From Chthonomonadaceae bacterium (GTDB taxonomy: Bacteria; Armatimonadota; Chthonomonadetes; Chthonomonadales; Chthonomonadaceae), in assembly GCA_027459665.1 (NCBI GenBank), contig DAIDHN010000012.1, positions 1 through 64,000 on the forward strand: DNA of 64,000 nucleotides. Reading direction: 5' to 3'. The notes below the pieces were generated by a model, which saw nothing but the letters and a program-made list of their open reading frames with translations, made no database searches and had not been told where the DNA came from. Made by a program: the position numbers and the translations under genes. Positions 42,173-50,267 of this stretch are shown piece after piece; the stretch's first letter is position 1; the number at the start of each line of letters is the position of its first letter.

Positions 42173-42715
42173 ATGGCTCGTACCATATCTGCCCGCAGGC
42201 CCGTGGCCAACGACAACAGAACCGCATTGAGCGTGCCGGAATTCATTGTCTTTGTTTTGCTGGCTGCTGCAATAGCAGGCGGAGTTTACTACTATTTTGA
42301 GGTGTACCGAAAATCACCCGGTTTTCAAATAGGAGAATTCTTCAGCGCCCTCAATGCCGGCGACGACAAGAGCCAATACGCCATGCTAGATAAGCTGGAT
42401 TACCGCTACTGGTCTACCGAAAAGTCATACACCAAATACCAGCTCGGGCGCGGATACACCGACAGGGTGCAAAAGGTCAATTCACTCACACCAGTGCCTA
42501 GCTCCAAAGACCCTAGTTATGTGATTGTGCCGGTAGACCTGAATATAGCAGGTACTGAGGCTGGTAAAGCGCTCTATCAAACATCTTCCACGCATACCGC
42601 AGAGATAAAGCTGCTTATGCATCACATCGACGGGCAGTGGAAAATTGTGCTGAGCGGCTCAGATATAAGTCAGCTGCTTGCAATTACTCCGAACCCGCCA
42701 GGCAGTAATTTCTAA
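42173..42715 (+). CDS. Membrane-anchored protein of unknown function
   Basis: A 180-residue protein: basic N-terminus, one transmembrane helix (EFIVFVLLAAAIAGGVYYYF, ~22-41) and an exported alpha/beta domain (~50-170) that resembles NTF2-like/DUF4878-type small domains (FFSALNAGDDKSQYAMLD ... HIDGQWKIVLS). The GGGGA ribosome site and ATG at 42173 fit the anchor. It is followed after 20 bases by a gene with the same design plus a zinc ribbon, so they are likely an operon and distant paralogues. Function unknown. Confidence 0.65.
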   Translation: MARTISARRPVANDNRTALSVPEFIVFVLLAAAIAGGVYYYFEVYRKSPGFQIGEFFSALNAGDDKSQYAMLDKLDYRYWSTEKSYTKYQLGRGYTDRVQKVNSLTPVPSSKDPSYVIVPVDLNIAGTEAGKALYQTSSTHTAEIKLLMHHIDGQWKIVLSGSDISQLLAITPNPPGSNF

Positions 42716-42735
42716 TACTTACGGAGACGACATCC

Positions 42736-43560
42736 ATGATGCCCTGCCCCCACTGCGAACACCCTGTAGATGAAACCAGCACCGATACCTGCCCAATCTG
42801 CAAGTCCAAGCTATTTGCTGTGCAGCAGCCTTCCCAGCAGACCCCTCCCCCGGCTGAACCTCTAAAGCCTGTTTCTATCTCATCACTTTCGGGCGCACCG
42901 GCAATGCCTGCTGCACCTGCCTCTGTTTCAGGCGTGAAACGGCGCGTCACCCTTACGGGTGAAGTAATAGAAGAACCCGATGCGCCGGCGGCGCCTGTTG
43001 CCGGGCAGGCGCCCCGTCCCGCCTACGCCCGTCCCAGTTACACCAATGTAACCAGCACGCCGAAAGAAAACACTGGCGGCGAAAAAAAATCTTCTCATCT
43101 CGCTGCAATTCTGGTTACAGTATGCCTGCTGGCAGTTGCCGGTCTGGGAGGTTGGTACTATTACATGCACCGTACCAACCCAAAAGACCAGGCGAATAAG
43201 TGGGTGGCAGCTTTCAAGGCGCAAGACTGGAAAACCATTTACAATCTCACAGAACTTTCTGCACAGGCACAGCAGCAAACGCCTAATGCCGATGCCTTCG
43301 CCAGCAAAATGCAGCAGGTAGGGCCGCCGCTTGCAATTTTCACAAACTCAATGCAAATGCAGGCGCAAGACCCAACCAGCGACGACGGGCACACGGCGGT
43401 AGTCCCAATAAAAATGACCATCTCACTTTTAGGACACACCCAAAGCAAAAACATTAACCTAAACATGGTAAACGACAATGGTATCTGGAAAATGGATGCA
43501 TCAAATGCTAGCAGCGCAGGTAGTTCACCTGGCATCCCAAACATGTTCCTCAAAAGATAG
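42736..43560 (+). CDS. Zinc-ribbon membrane protein with NTF2-like exported domain
   Basis: A 274-residue protein with, in order, a cytoplasmic zinc ribbon (CPHC and CPIC near residues 4-23), a Pro/Ala-rich linker (~35-110), one transmembrane helix (LAAILVTVCLLAVAGLGGWYYY) and an exported NTF2-like domain (WVAAFKAQDWKTIYNLTE ... MVNDNGIWKMD). The exported part resembles that of its upstream neighbour, with the fingerprint of a small domain ending in a short WK strand. It might sense or anchor, but no function is known. Translation signal GGAG lies before the ATG. Confidence 0.7.
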   Translation: MMPCPHCEHPVDETSTDTCPICKSKLFAVQQPSQQTPPPAEPLKPVSISSLSGAPAMPAAPASVSGVKRRVTLTGEVIEEPDAPAAPVAGQAPRPAYARPSYTNVTSTPKENTGGEKKSSHLAAILVTVCLLAVAGLGGWYYYMHRTNPKDQANKWVAAFKAQDWKTIYNLTELSAQAQQQTPNADAFASKMQQVGPPLAIFTNSMQMQAQDPTSDDGHTAVVPIKMTISLLGHTQSKNINLNMVNDNGIWKMDASNASSAGSSPGIPNMFLKR

Positions 43561-43694
43561 CATTTTCCAGGCAACAGCTTGCTTACGTATCAGAAACAAA
43601 ACAACCGGAACCAGTTTATACGCATTGTGCGTACATGAGTATACCGAACAACAGCCAAAGGATAAGCAGGTTGAACCTGTACAGTAACACTATT

Positions 43695-44930
43695 ATGAAT
43701 ACAGCAAAGTTTATGAACCGTCGAAGGTTTTTGGGGCAGGCTGCAGCTGCAGCCGGCACTGCTGCTCTGTGCACTCAGCAAGCCAATGCCAACCCCTCCT
43801 CTGACTCCAATGCTGAAAACAGCAGCTGGCCAGTACGGTTCCAGCCGGATGCCACTCGCCCCCGCTGGTACCCGCGGGATATGCCCAAAGCCGGAGAGGT
43901 CGTACACGAATACAAAATCGAAATCGACCTGATTCGGCACGAAATACTGCCTATGGTAGAAACCTACGCCTACGCATACAATAAAATGGTTCCAGGGCCA
44001 GTATTCAGGGTGAAGGAAGGAGATTGGATAAAAGTCGATTTTCACAACAACACGCATGACTTTCATACCATTCACTGGCATGGCATTGAGGTTCCATGTG
44101 AAATGGATGGCGTTCCTCTTGGTACTCAGTATCCTGTAGGGTATCAGCAGACTTTTCAATATCTTTTCAGGGCGCAGCCTGCCGGAACCCACTACTACCA
44201 CTGCCACAATATGACCCCGCTGCATGTACAGGCAGGCATGTATGGTGCTTTTATTGTAGAAAGCGATAACGACCCTGTAAAAGCGATGTTCCCGTATGAA
44301 CGGGAATACACACTGGCTCTTTCTGAAATAGATACCAACTATGTTCGGGAGCAGCTCAATGCCATGCAGCAAATGGGAGAAGTAATGGATTACATGAACG
44401 GCTCACCCAAATTGATGGAGAAGATGAACGGCAAGATGATGGGCTGGTTTGCCAGCAGAGAAGATTTTGTACAAGCCGTGAAAAATGGATACATTCCCCC
44501 TTATGCCCAGAGCATGAGCGGCTATGTGCGCCCAATTCAGCCAAATTTTTTCATGATAAATGGCAAATCCTACCCCATGACCGATCATCTGCACATTCGC
44601 AGCGGAGAAAACATTCGCGTACGCCTCATAGGGGCAGGCATGATGCCGCACTTCATGCATCTGCATGGACACGATTTCTGGCATGTTTGCCAGGATGGAG
44701 CAGTACTCGCCTCACCCATCCGTCACAACACCATACCGGTATACCCTGGTTGTACCACCGATATCGTTATTCAAGGCACCAACCCTGGCTGCTGGCATTT
44801 TCATGACCATAGCGATATTTCCAACATGAACAATGGCGTATCTCCAGGTGGAATGATGACCATGCTGATGTACGATGATGCAGAACAGGCAGGATTTCAC
44901 TTCAAGGAAATCATCGCGGTAAATACTTAA
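43695..44930 (+). CDS. Two-domain multicopper oxidase with Tat signal
   Basis: A 411-residue exported copper enzyme. A Tat-type signal (MNRRRFLGQAAAAAG) indicates folding with cofactor before export. Copper ligands: HTIHWHG at 124-130, HYYHCHNMTPLHVQAGM at 166-182 (type 1 Cys170, His177, Met182), HFMHLHGHDF and CWHFHDHSDIS near the C-terminus. The type 1 Cys is only in domain 1; the C-terminal motif has HFH where laccases have HCH, so this is a type-C-like two-domain oxidase. A Met-rich insertion (~220-265; MQQMGEVMDYMNG and following) suggests copper(I) binding or oxidation. The start (43695) has no clear ribosome site. It heads an operon with a barrel and a Met-rich YtkA-like protein. Confidence 0.88.
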   Translation: MNTAKFMNRRRFLGQAAAAAGTAALCTQQANANPSSDSNAENSSWPVRFQPDATRPRWYPRDMPKAGEVVHEYKIEIDLIRHEILPMVETYAYAYNKMVPGPVFRVKEGDWIKVDFHNNTHDFHTIHWHGIEVPCEMDGVPLGTQYPVGYQQTFQYLFRAQPAGTHYYHCHNMTPLHVQAGMYGAFIVESDNDPVKAMFPYEREYTLALSEIDTNYVREQLNAMQQMGEVMDYMNGSPKLMEKMNGKMMGWFASREDFVQAVKNGYIPPYAQSMSGYVRPIQPNFFMINGKSYPMTDHLHIRSGENIRVRLIGAGMMPHFMHLHGHDFWHVCQDGAVLASPIRHNTIPVYPGCTTDIVIQGTNPGCWHFHDHSDISNMNNGVSPGGMMTMLMYDDAEQAGFHFKEIIAVNT

Positions 44931-44946
44931 AAGAAAGGAGACGCTC

Positions 44947-46173
44947 TTGAAAAACTATCAACTTCCTGTACTCTGCATGCTCTCTATTCTGGCAACCGCT
45001 GCTATTACCCCGAATGCTCGGGCACAGCATACCCCCATTCCTGCGCAACCGGGCATTGCACCGCAGATAGAACTGGATGGAGTTGGCATTGGAACTATAG
45101 AGCTTCGCACTCCGCGCAATACTCTGACGGATGGAACAAAACTTTCTACTGGGCGCATCAACTTCTCCGATTCTGCTCTGTTGCTGGGGGTTTCCGAACG
45201 GCTCTACCGGCAGGGCGGCATTGGCAGCTTTGTGCTGGGCGCTACTACTACAGACAGCAGCCTCAATGGCACAGGAACAGGCCTGTTGCTGCATCAGCTC
45301 TACCTCAACTATTCTATTCCTTCGCTTGAAGCCACTCTTGGAAGAACAGACACGGCAACCAGGCTGATAGACTTTCCTACCCTGCGCGGAGACGACCTGG
45401 TAGAGTTCACCGCCCCCCTCGATCCATTTTCCAGTGGAGGCGATATTCAGGAACATCGCTACAGCAACCAGGCAGCAGTCACCTTCAACAGTAAGCTGCG
45501 CTACTTTGTCAACCTGCATGCGCAGCACTTGCTGAACAGCGTAGATGCCGGGTCAGATCAAACCGGCCTCAATTCCTATGGCATATCATTCAGATACATG
45601 AGTCCTCCTGCACTAGATGACATCACCCGCATTCCAGAATGGGGGGTTGGATACGAACGGCAGGAGATTCCTGCCTCGCATGGGGGGGCGAACAACGTAC
45701 TGTATGCAGGCATGGTATACAATATCAACCCAGACCCGGTTGACCGTGTAGACCTGCGGCTGCAGGATGTTTACTCTACTGGCAACAACCTGGCCACTTT
45801 CACCAGCATCACAGACACATACCGCGCTGCGGCTAACAGCATTGCACTCTCATTGCGCTGGCTGCACAGTCCATTCGGTACTCCCGGCTTTCAAGTTGCC
45901 CTCACAGGCGGTTATCGTTCTTATCAAAGTGTGCCCCGTTCAGATACGTTCGCATTGGCGCTTACGGGCATAAAAAACCTGGGACAGGGTTTCGATCTGG
46001 TTGCACAATACACTTTTCAGTACAGGGCTGCAGCATATGCGGCGCCTTTTGGCGGCAGCACAGACAATTCCTTTCAGCTGGGATTTTTATACAACTTCAC
46101 CAACACTTTTAATCACCATCTGGGGGCACGCAGGTCGCTGCTCAACCTGCAGCACCAGTACATTCCCGATTAA
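44947..46173 (+). CDS. Outer-membrane beta-barrel protein in the copper cluster
   Basis: A 408-residue exported protein with a signal peptide (MKNYQLPVLCMLSILATAAI ... ARA). The body has about 16 alternating amphipathic strands, e.g. GSFVLGATTT, LRYFVNLHAQHL, SIALSLRWLHS, FQVALTGGYRSY and FDLVAQYTFQYR, typical of an outer-membrane barrel. It is 16 bases after the oxidase gene with AAAGGAG and a TTG-AAA start, so co-expressed with it. By position it could be the outer-membrane partner of copper efflux or resistance, comparable in role to CopB/PcoB, but sequence similarity to them is not evident. Confidence 0.72.
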   Translation: MKNYQLPVLCMLSILATAAITPNARAQHTPIPAQPGIAPQIELDGVGIGTIELRTPRNTLTDGTKLSTGRINFSDSALLLGVSERLYRQGGIGSFVLGATTTDSSLNGTGTGLLLHQLYLNYSIPSLEATLGRTDTATRLIDFPTLRGDDLVEFTAPLDPFSSGGDIQEHRYSNQAAVTFNSKLRYFVNLHAQHLLNSVDAGSDQTGLNSYGISFRYMSPPALDDITRIPEWGVGYERQEIPASHGGANNVLYAGMVYNINPDPVDRVDLRLQDVYSTGNNLATFTSITDTYRAAANSIALSLRWLHSPFGTPGFQVALTGGYRSYQSVPRSDTFALALTGIKNLGQGFDLVAQYTFQYRAAAYAAPFGGSTDNSFQLGFLYNFTNTFNHHLGARRSLLNLQHQYIPD

Positions 46174-46191
46174 ACTCAGGAGACAGTCATC

Positions 46192-47109
46192 TTGAAAAGT
46201 ACAACAATCTTTTCCATTTTGCTATTGGCAGTACATGCTGTCCCCTCTCTAGCCAATGCCACCGCAGCAGGCGCTGCAATGCCTGGTGCGCATATTATAC
46301 GCTCATCTGGAACCTTCATAGTAAAACCGAATACCAACTGGAGTAGTCAGACCGGTTTTGGCAGCAACGCTGCAGGCACAGCAATGATGATAAAAATGAT
46401 GGTGAGCGGCTCAGGCATGCAGGCTATGCAAGGCATGAATATGACCAGGAGTGCAGGCAAAGCACAAGAGGCTGCCTCTGCGGCAAATGGTCTCAATGCG
46501 GTGGCAGAGCTGCAAGTCAATCCTCCTGCAGCAGGCAGCAACCTTCTTAAGCTCACTGTTATGCAGATGGATGGCAAGCCTGCTGCCGAACTGCCTCTTA
46601 CCATTTCTACCGCAATGGACACAATGGATATGGGAACAAAGGTGGTACAGGTCCGCACAGATGCCAGAGGCGTTTGCAGCGTGCCAGTGCAATTTGCCAT
46701 GAATGGCCCCTGGACAATACAGGTTCGTTCCGACCCCAAAAACTCGCCTCCATTATCGCTGCAGCTGCACGTAAATGCTGGAAGCAGAAGTAAGTGGGTA
46801 CAGCCAGCCTACTATACTCTTGCTCTTACCCCAGAAGGCAAAAAGGTGATAGTTGGCCAGAACAAACTGAAGCTTCTCTGCACAAAAAACAACGGCACAC
46901 CTGCCGCCGGAATGCAGATAAACATTGAAATAGCCATGAGCGGCATGGATATGGGAACAACCCGCATGAAATCTGTTACAGACAAAAGCGGCAGCTGCAT
47001 TCTGCCGGTTAATTTTGCCATGGCAGGCTCATGGCAGGTAAAAATCATGGCTGTGCAGCCAGGCAGCAAACCTCTGCAGTGTGTATTTACCTTTGAGGCA
47101 AAAGGCTAG
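46192..47109 (+). CDS. Secreted Met-rich protein with two YtkA-like domains
   Basis: A 305-residue exported protein: signal peptide (MKSTTIFSILLLAVHAVPSLA), a Met-rich linker (MMIKMMVSGSGMQAMQGMNM, ~65-85) and two YtkA/FixH-like Ig domains (~105-190 and ~205-300). Each repeats the signature MDMGT ... G-CS-PV-FAM-G-W, namely TMDMGTKVVQV/VPVQFAMNGPW and GMDMGTTRMKS/LPVNFAMAGSW. YtkA/FixH domains are linked to copper delivery and oxidase assembly. The GTTTAG-free leader has TTG start at 46192 after CAGGAG. With the oxidase and barrel it completes a likely periplasmic copper-handling unit. Confidence 0.75.
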   Translation: MKSTTIFSILLLAVHAVPSLANATAAGAAMPGAHIIRSSGTFIVKPNTNWSSQTGFGSNAAGTAMMIKMMVSGSGMQAMQGMNMTRSAGKAQEAASAANGLNAVAELQVNPPAAGSNLLKLTVMQMDGKPAAELPLTISTAMDTMDMGTKVVQVRTDARGVCSVPVQFAMNGPWTIQVRSDPKNSPPLSLQLHVNAGSRSKWVQPAYYTLALTPEGKKVIVGQNKLKLLCTKNNGTPAAGMQINIEIAMSGMDMGTTRMKSVTDKSGSCILPVNFAMAGSWQVKIMAVQPGSKPLQCVFTFEAKG

Positions 47110-47177
47110 CGGGGAATTTGCTGAAAACAGGTGATTTTGCGTAAAGCCCCCTTCTTTTGCAGACACAGGAATATTCC

Positions 47178-47206
47178 TTGACAAAAACGCCCCGTTGAAG
47201 TAGAAT
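47178..47206 (+). promoter_or_regulatory. Promoter of the tRNA-Pro gene
   Basis: TTGACA (47178-47183), 17-base spacer, TAGAAT (47201-47206), 15 bases before the tRNA 5' end; a near-consensus sigma-70 promoter. Confidence 0.75.
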
Positions 47207-47221
47207 CTTATTCCACATCAA

Positions 47222-47293
47222 CGGGGTGTAGCTCAGTGGTAGAGTGCTCGTCTGGGGGGCGAGTGGTCGCTGGTTCAAGTCCAGTCACCCCGA
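47222..47293 (+). tRNA. tRNA-Pro (anticodon GGG)
   Basis: The sequence folds as a complete tRNA: acceptor CGGGGTG/CACCCCG, D arm GCTC-AGTGGTAGA-GTGC, anticodon arm CTCGT-CTGGGGG-GCGAG with GGG at 34-36, 5-base variable loop, T arm GCTGG-TTCAAGT-CCAGT and discriminator A. CCA is not encoded. GGG reads CCC/CCU proline codons. Confidence 0.95.
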
Positions 47294-47319
47294 TCTGTTT
47301 CCTCCACAGTTTGCCTGCA

Positions 47320-48720
47320 TCACAATACTTTATTGCCAGTCCTTTCCTGCTCCCCCTCATGCAGATAAATCCCATTGGTCTCAATCACTTTTTTATACCA
47401 GTAGGCAGAGTCTTTGGGAATGCGCTGCTGAGTTAAATAGTCTACATACACCAGCCCAAAACGCATTTTGTACCCTTCATGCCACTCAAAGTTATCCATA
47501 AGCGACCACTGAAAGTATCCCTGCACCTCAACTCCATACTCAATAGCCTTTTCAAGACCAAGCAGATACCTCTGCAGAAAGTCGATGCGCTGCGGGTCGT
47601 GCACTTTTCCATCCAGTGAAACCCAGTCGTTGTTGCCCAGGCCATTTTCAGTAATCACTATGGGCTTATGATAGCGTTCCCAAAAGAACCTGGCTCCCCA
47701 GTAAAGGGCGTCTGGTGTAACCGGCCACTGATACGAAGTGCGCCCTATTCCGGCTGGATGAGGGGTCTCCTCTGGCCCGTTGTCTCCCGCTTTCACAGGA
47801 TGCGAGTTGTAGATATTCGCCCCCAGAAAATCGATCGGCTGATGCATAAGTTCCAAATCTCCCGGCATTATCTCGGGCAGCAGATGGCCATACTGGCTCA
47901 AGCCGTCTTCGGGATATCCTCCCAGCAGAAGCGGGTCTGTCCACCAGGTGTTGTTCCACAGGTTGTGCCCCGCTATCTGAAACATCATGGCTCTGGCCGC
48001 TTCCCTGTCTGCGTCGCTTTCAGAAACAGGCGATTTCACCACTCCAACTGGAGCATAGCCAATGACAGGCGCAGATTTTGCTTCTGAACGAATCACTTGC
48101 ACTGCTCTGCCATGAGCCATCAAGGTATGGTGCGCCGCCCTCAGTATCTCTGCAAAACCCAGGCTGTCACCCGGTGCATGCAGTCCGCTTTGCAGCCCAA
48201 GCCCTATAAAACACTGAGGTTCGTTGAGAGTCATCCAGTGTGCTACTCGGTCAGAAAGACGCTGCACTACCAGCCGGGTGTATTCTTCAAACCATTTCAC
48301 CGATTCCCGGTTCAGCCAGCCCCCCCTGCAGTACAGCTCATATGGCAGGTCCCAGTGAAACAGTGTAACATAGGGTGTAACTCCAGCCTCAAGCAGGGCA
48401 TCTATCAGGCGGTCATAAAATGCCAGCCCTTCTTCATTGGTTCTGCCTGTTCCATCTGGCAGTATGCGGGGCCAGGATATAGACATTCGGTATCCCTGTA
48501 TTCCCAGTTCTTTCAACAGTTTCACATCTTCCGTGAACCGGTTGTAATGGTCACAGGCAACATCACCCGTTTCACCATTCCAAATTTTTCCCGGTCTTCT
48601 GCAAAACATATCCCAAACCGACATGCCTCCGCCCGCACGGTAGGCAGCGCCCTCAATCTGATAGGAAGCGGTAGCTACGCCCCAGCAAAATTTATTAGGA
48701 AAAACCACTCTTGTTTCCAT
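47320..48720 (-). CDS. Beta-glucosidase, glycoside hydrolase family 1
   Basis: A 466-residue GH1 retaining beta-glycosidase. FCWGVATASYQIEGA marks the N-terminus; the acid/base Glu is in MTLNEPQC near residue 165 and the nucleophile Glu in IVITENG near residue 357; QGYFQWSLMDNFEWHEGY lines the glucose site. No signal peptide is present, so it acts in the cytoplasm on imported beta-glucosides or cellobiose. It is divergent from the glycosyltransferase at 48845 with 124 bases between. Usual length and complete motifs. Confidence 0.96.
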   Translation of the reverse strand: METRVVFPNKFCWGVATASYQIEGAAYRAGGGMSVWDMFCRRPGKIWNGETGDVACDHYNRFTEDVKLLKELGIQGYRMSISWPRILPDGTGRTNEEGLAFYDRLIDALLEAGVTPYVTLFHWDLPYELYCRGGWLNRESVKWFEEYTRLVVQRLSDRVAHWMTLNEPQCFIGLGLQSGLHAPGDSLGFAEILRAAHHTLMAHGRAVQVIRSEAKSAPVIGYAPVGVVKSPVSESDADREAARAMMFQIAGHNLWNNTWWTDPLLLGGYPEDGLSQYGHLLPEIMPGDLELMHQPIDFLGANIYNSHPVKAGDNGPEETPHPAGIGRTSYQWPVTPDALYWGARFFWERYHKPIVITENGLGNNDWVSLDGKVHDPQRIDFLQRYLLGLEKAIEYGVEVQGYFQWSLMDNFEWHEGYKMRFGLVYVDYLTQQRIPKDSAYWYKKVIETNGIYLHEGEQERTGNKVL

Positions 48721-48844
48721 CCTGTTTTTTTGTAGTGTCTATAATATTACCCATAATACACCGCCTTTACATGCCCGATTTTCTCGCTGCGAAACCGATA
48801 CCGTGCATGCTTCTGGTATTCTGAACAGTAGAAGGAGAGAATCA

Positions 48845-49969
48845 ATGTGGTGGCTGGAAGTCTGGCTGACAGTATTGCAGGCAGCTGCCTTTTTATTTGC
48901 ATTGCGCAACCTGCGGGATTATGCAGTTCCAAATCAAAACACCTCTCCACCAAATCAACGGCTTTTCATTCTGATACCTGCACGCAATGAAGAAGAAAAC
49001 ATTGGCCAGTGCCTGCAGGGAGTGCTTGAACAGACGCTGCCCAGCCTGCAAGTGCGTGTTCTGGATGACAATTCTGAAGACTCTACCCTCAGCCAGCTGG
49101 AACAGATAGCCGCCCTCGACAGCAGACTGAAAACCCTGCATGGAAAACCGCTGCCAGCTGGGTGGGCAGGCAAGGTGTGGGCCTGCAGACAGCTGGGTGA
49201 GGCAGCGCTGCAGGAAGGGGCTGACTGGCTGCTTTTTCTGGATGCCGATACACGCATGCAGCCAGAACTTGCCGCGCTGCTGCTCGGCCATGCTATTCGC
49301 ACTCAGGCAGACATGGTTTCAACGTTTCCTTATCAGATCACGCAGGGGTTCTGGGAAGGCGCTGCTCTGCCCATGCTTCATTTCCTTATTCTCGCTTTTC
49401 TGCCTGTGCGCATGGTGCCTGAAAAAAAATTCCCTCAAATCGCTGCGGCATGTGGTCAGGTAGAACTGTTTTCTGCAGAGGCATACAAAAAAATCAACGG
49501 ACATGATGCCATTCCTGCCTCTTTTCACGATGGGCTGCAGCTTGCACGCCGAATCAAGGCACATGGCCTTACCCTGCAGTTATGCGATGCAAGCCCCTGG
49601 GTGCAGTGCAGAATGTACCGAGGCGGCCGGCAGGTGTGGCAGGGATTTACCAGAAACGCATATGAGGGGCTGGGTGGGCCAATTGCACTCCTCGTGATGA
49701 CCCTGCTGGAGGCTGGTCTCTATCTTTGGCCGTTTCTGGCGCTCTGCTGGTGTGGCTTAACAGGCTGGCCAGTCTGGGGCTGGCTGGTTCTGGTGCAGGT
49801 ACTGCTGATTCTGCTGATGCGCACTTTACAGGCTAAGAGGTTTGCCTCGCCAGTCTCAGTGCTGTTGCATCCGGTTAGTATTTCGCTGCTCATAGCAGTG
49901 CAATGGGCTTCCTTCCTGCGCAGCATGCGGCGTTCTCCCATCAGATGGAAAGGGCGCAGCTATCCGTAA
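48845..49969 (+). CDS. Membrane glycosyltransferase family 2, CrtQ-like
   Basis: A 374-residue inner-membrane GT2. An N-terminal helix (WWLEVWLTVLQAAAFLFAL) precedes the GT-A domain with FILIPARNEEENI, LDDNSEDST, LPAGWAGKVWACRQLGE and the metal-binding LFLDADTRM; three C-terminal helices follow (~275-365). The AGK-WAC block is typical of CrtQ/hopanoid glycosyltransferase relatives (4,4'-diaponeurosporenoate glycosyltransferase, HpnI), which glycosylate carotenoid or hopanoid-type lipids. AAGGAG precedes the ATG at 48845. No carotenoid gene is nearby, so the acceptor is open. Confidence 0.82.
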   Translation: MWWLEVWLTVLQAAAFLFALRNLRDYAVPNQNTSPPNQRLFILIPARNEEENIGQCLQGVLEQTLPSLQVRVLDDNSEDSTLSQLEQIAALDSRLKTLHGKPLPAGWAGKVWACRQLGEAALQEGADWLLFLDADTRMQPELAALLLGHAIRTQADMVSTFPYQITQGFWEGAALPMLHFLILAFLPVRMVPEKKFPQIAAACGQVELFSAEAYKKINGHDAIPASFHDGLQLARRIKAHGLTLQLCDASPWVQCRMYRGGRQVWQGFTRNAYEGLGGPIALLVMTLLEAGLYLWPFLALCWCGLTGWPVWGWLVLVQVLLILLMRTLQAKRFASPVSVLLHPVSISLLIAVQWASFLRSMRRSPIRWKGRSYP

Positions 49970-50076
49970 AGCATTGCACTCATAGCCTGTTGCATAGTTC
50001 ACGGCACACTACAGGCATTCTGGTATTTAATAAGAGTACAGTTTCAGCTGCATCGCCCAAAGGAGAAGTACTTGCC

Positions 50077-50262
50077 ATGAACACAATCATTCTGCGCTGC
50101 CTCGTACTCATCGTTTTGCTGCCTGTCTGCAGCTTTTGCACAGGCTGCAGAGCCAGTCACTCTCATGCCGGCAGGCAAATTGCTTCTGCTGATATTATGC
50201 CCGCCGCTGCAGCCATTCGCCAGGCCAACAACGCAACTCTCAAAGAACTGGAAGACAGGTAG
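50077..50262 (+). CDS. Small putative lipoprotein
   Basis: A 61-residue product: hydrophobic signal (LRCLVLIVLLPVCSFC) ending in CTGC, which resembles a lipobox, then a short Ala/Asn-rich mature part ending KELEDR. AAAGGAG lies at 50059-50065, 11 bases before the ATG. Its size and signal suggest a tethered envelope peptide; function unknown. It ends 5 bases from the convergent ABC permease gene. Confidence 0.55.
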   Translation: MNTIILRCLVLIVLLPVCSFCTGCRASHSHAGRQIASADIMPAAAAIRQANNATLKELEDR

Positions 50263-50267
50263 CCGAT

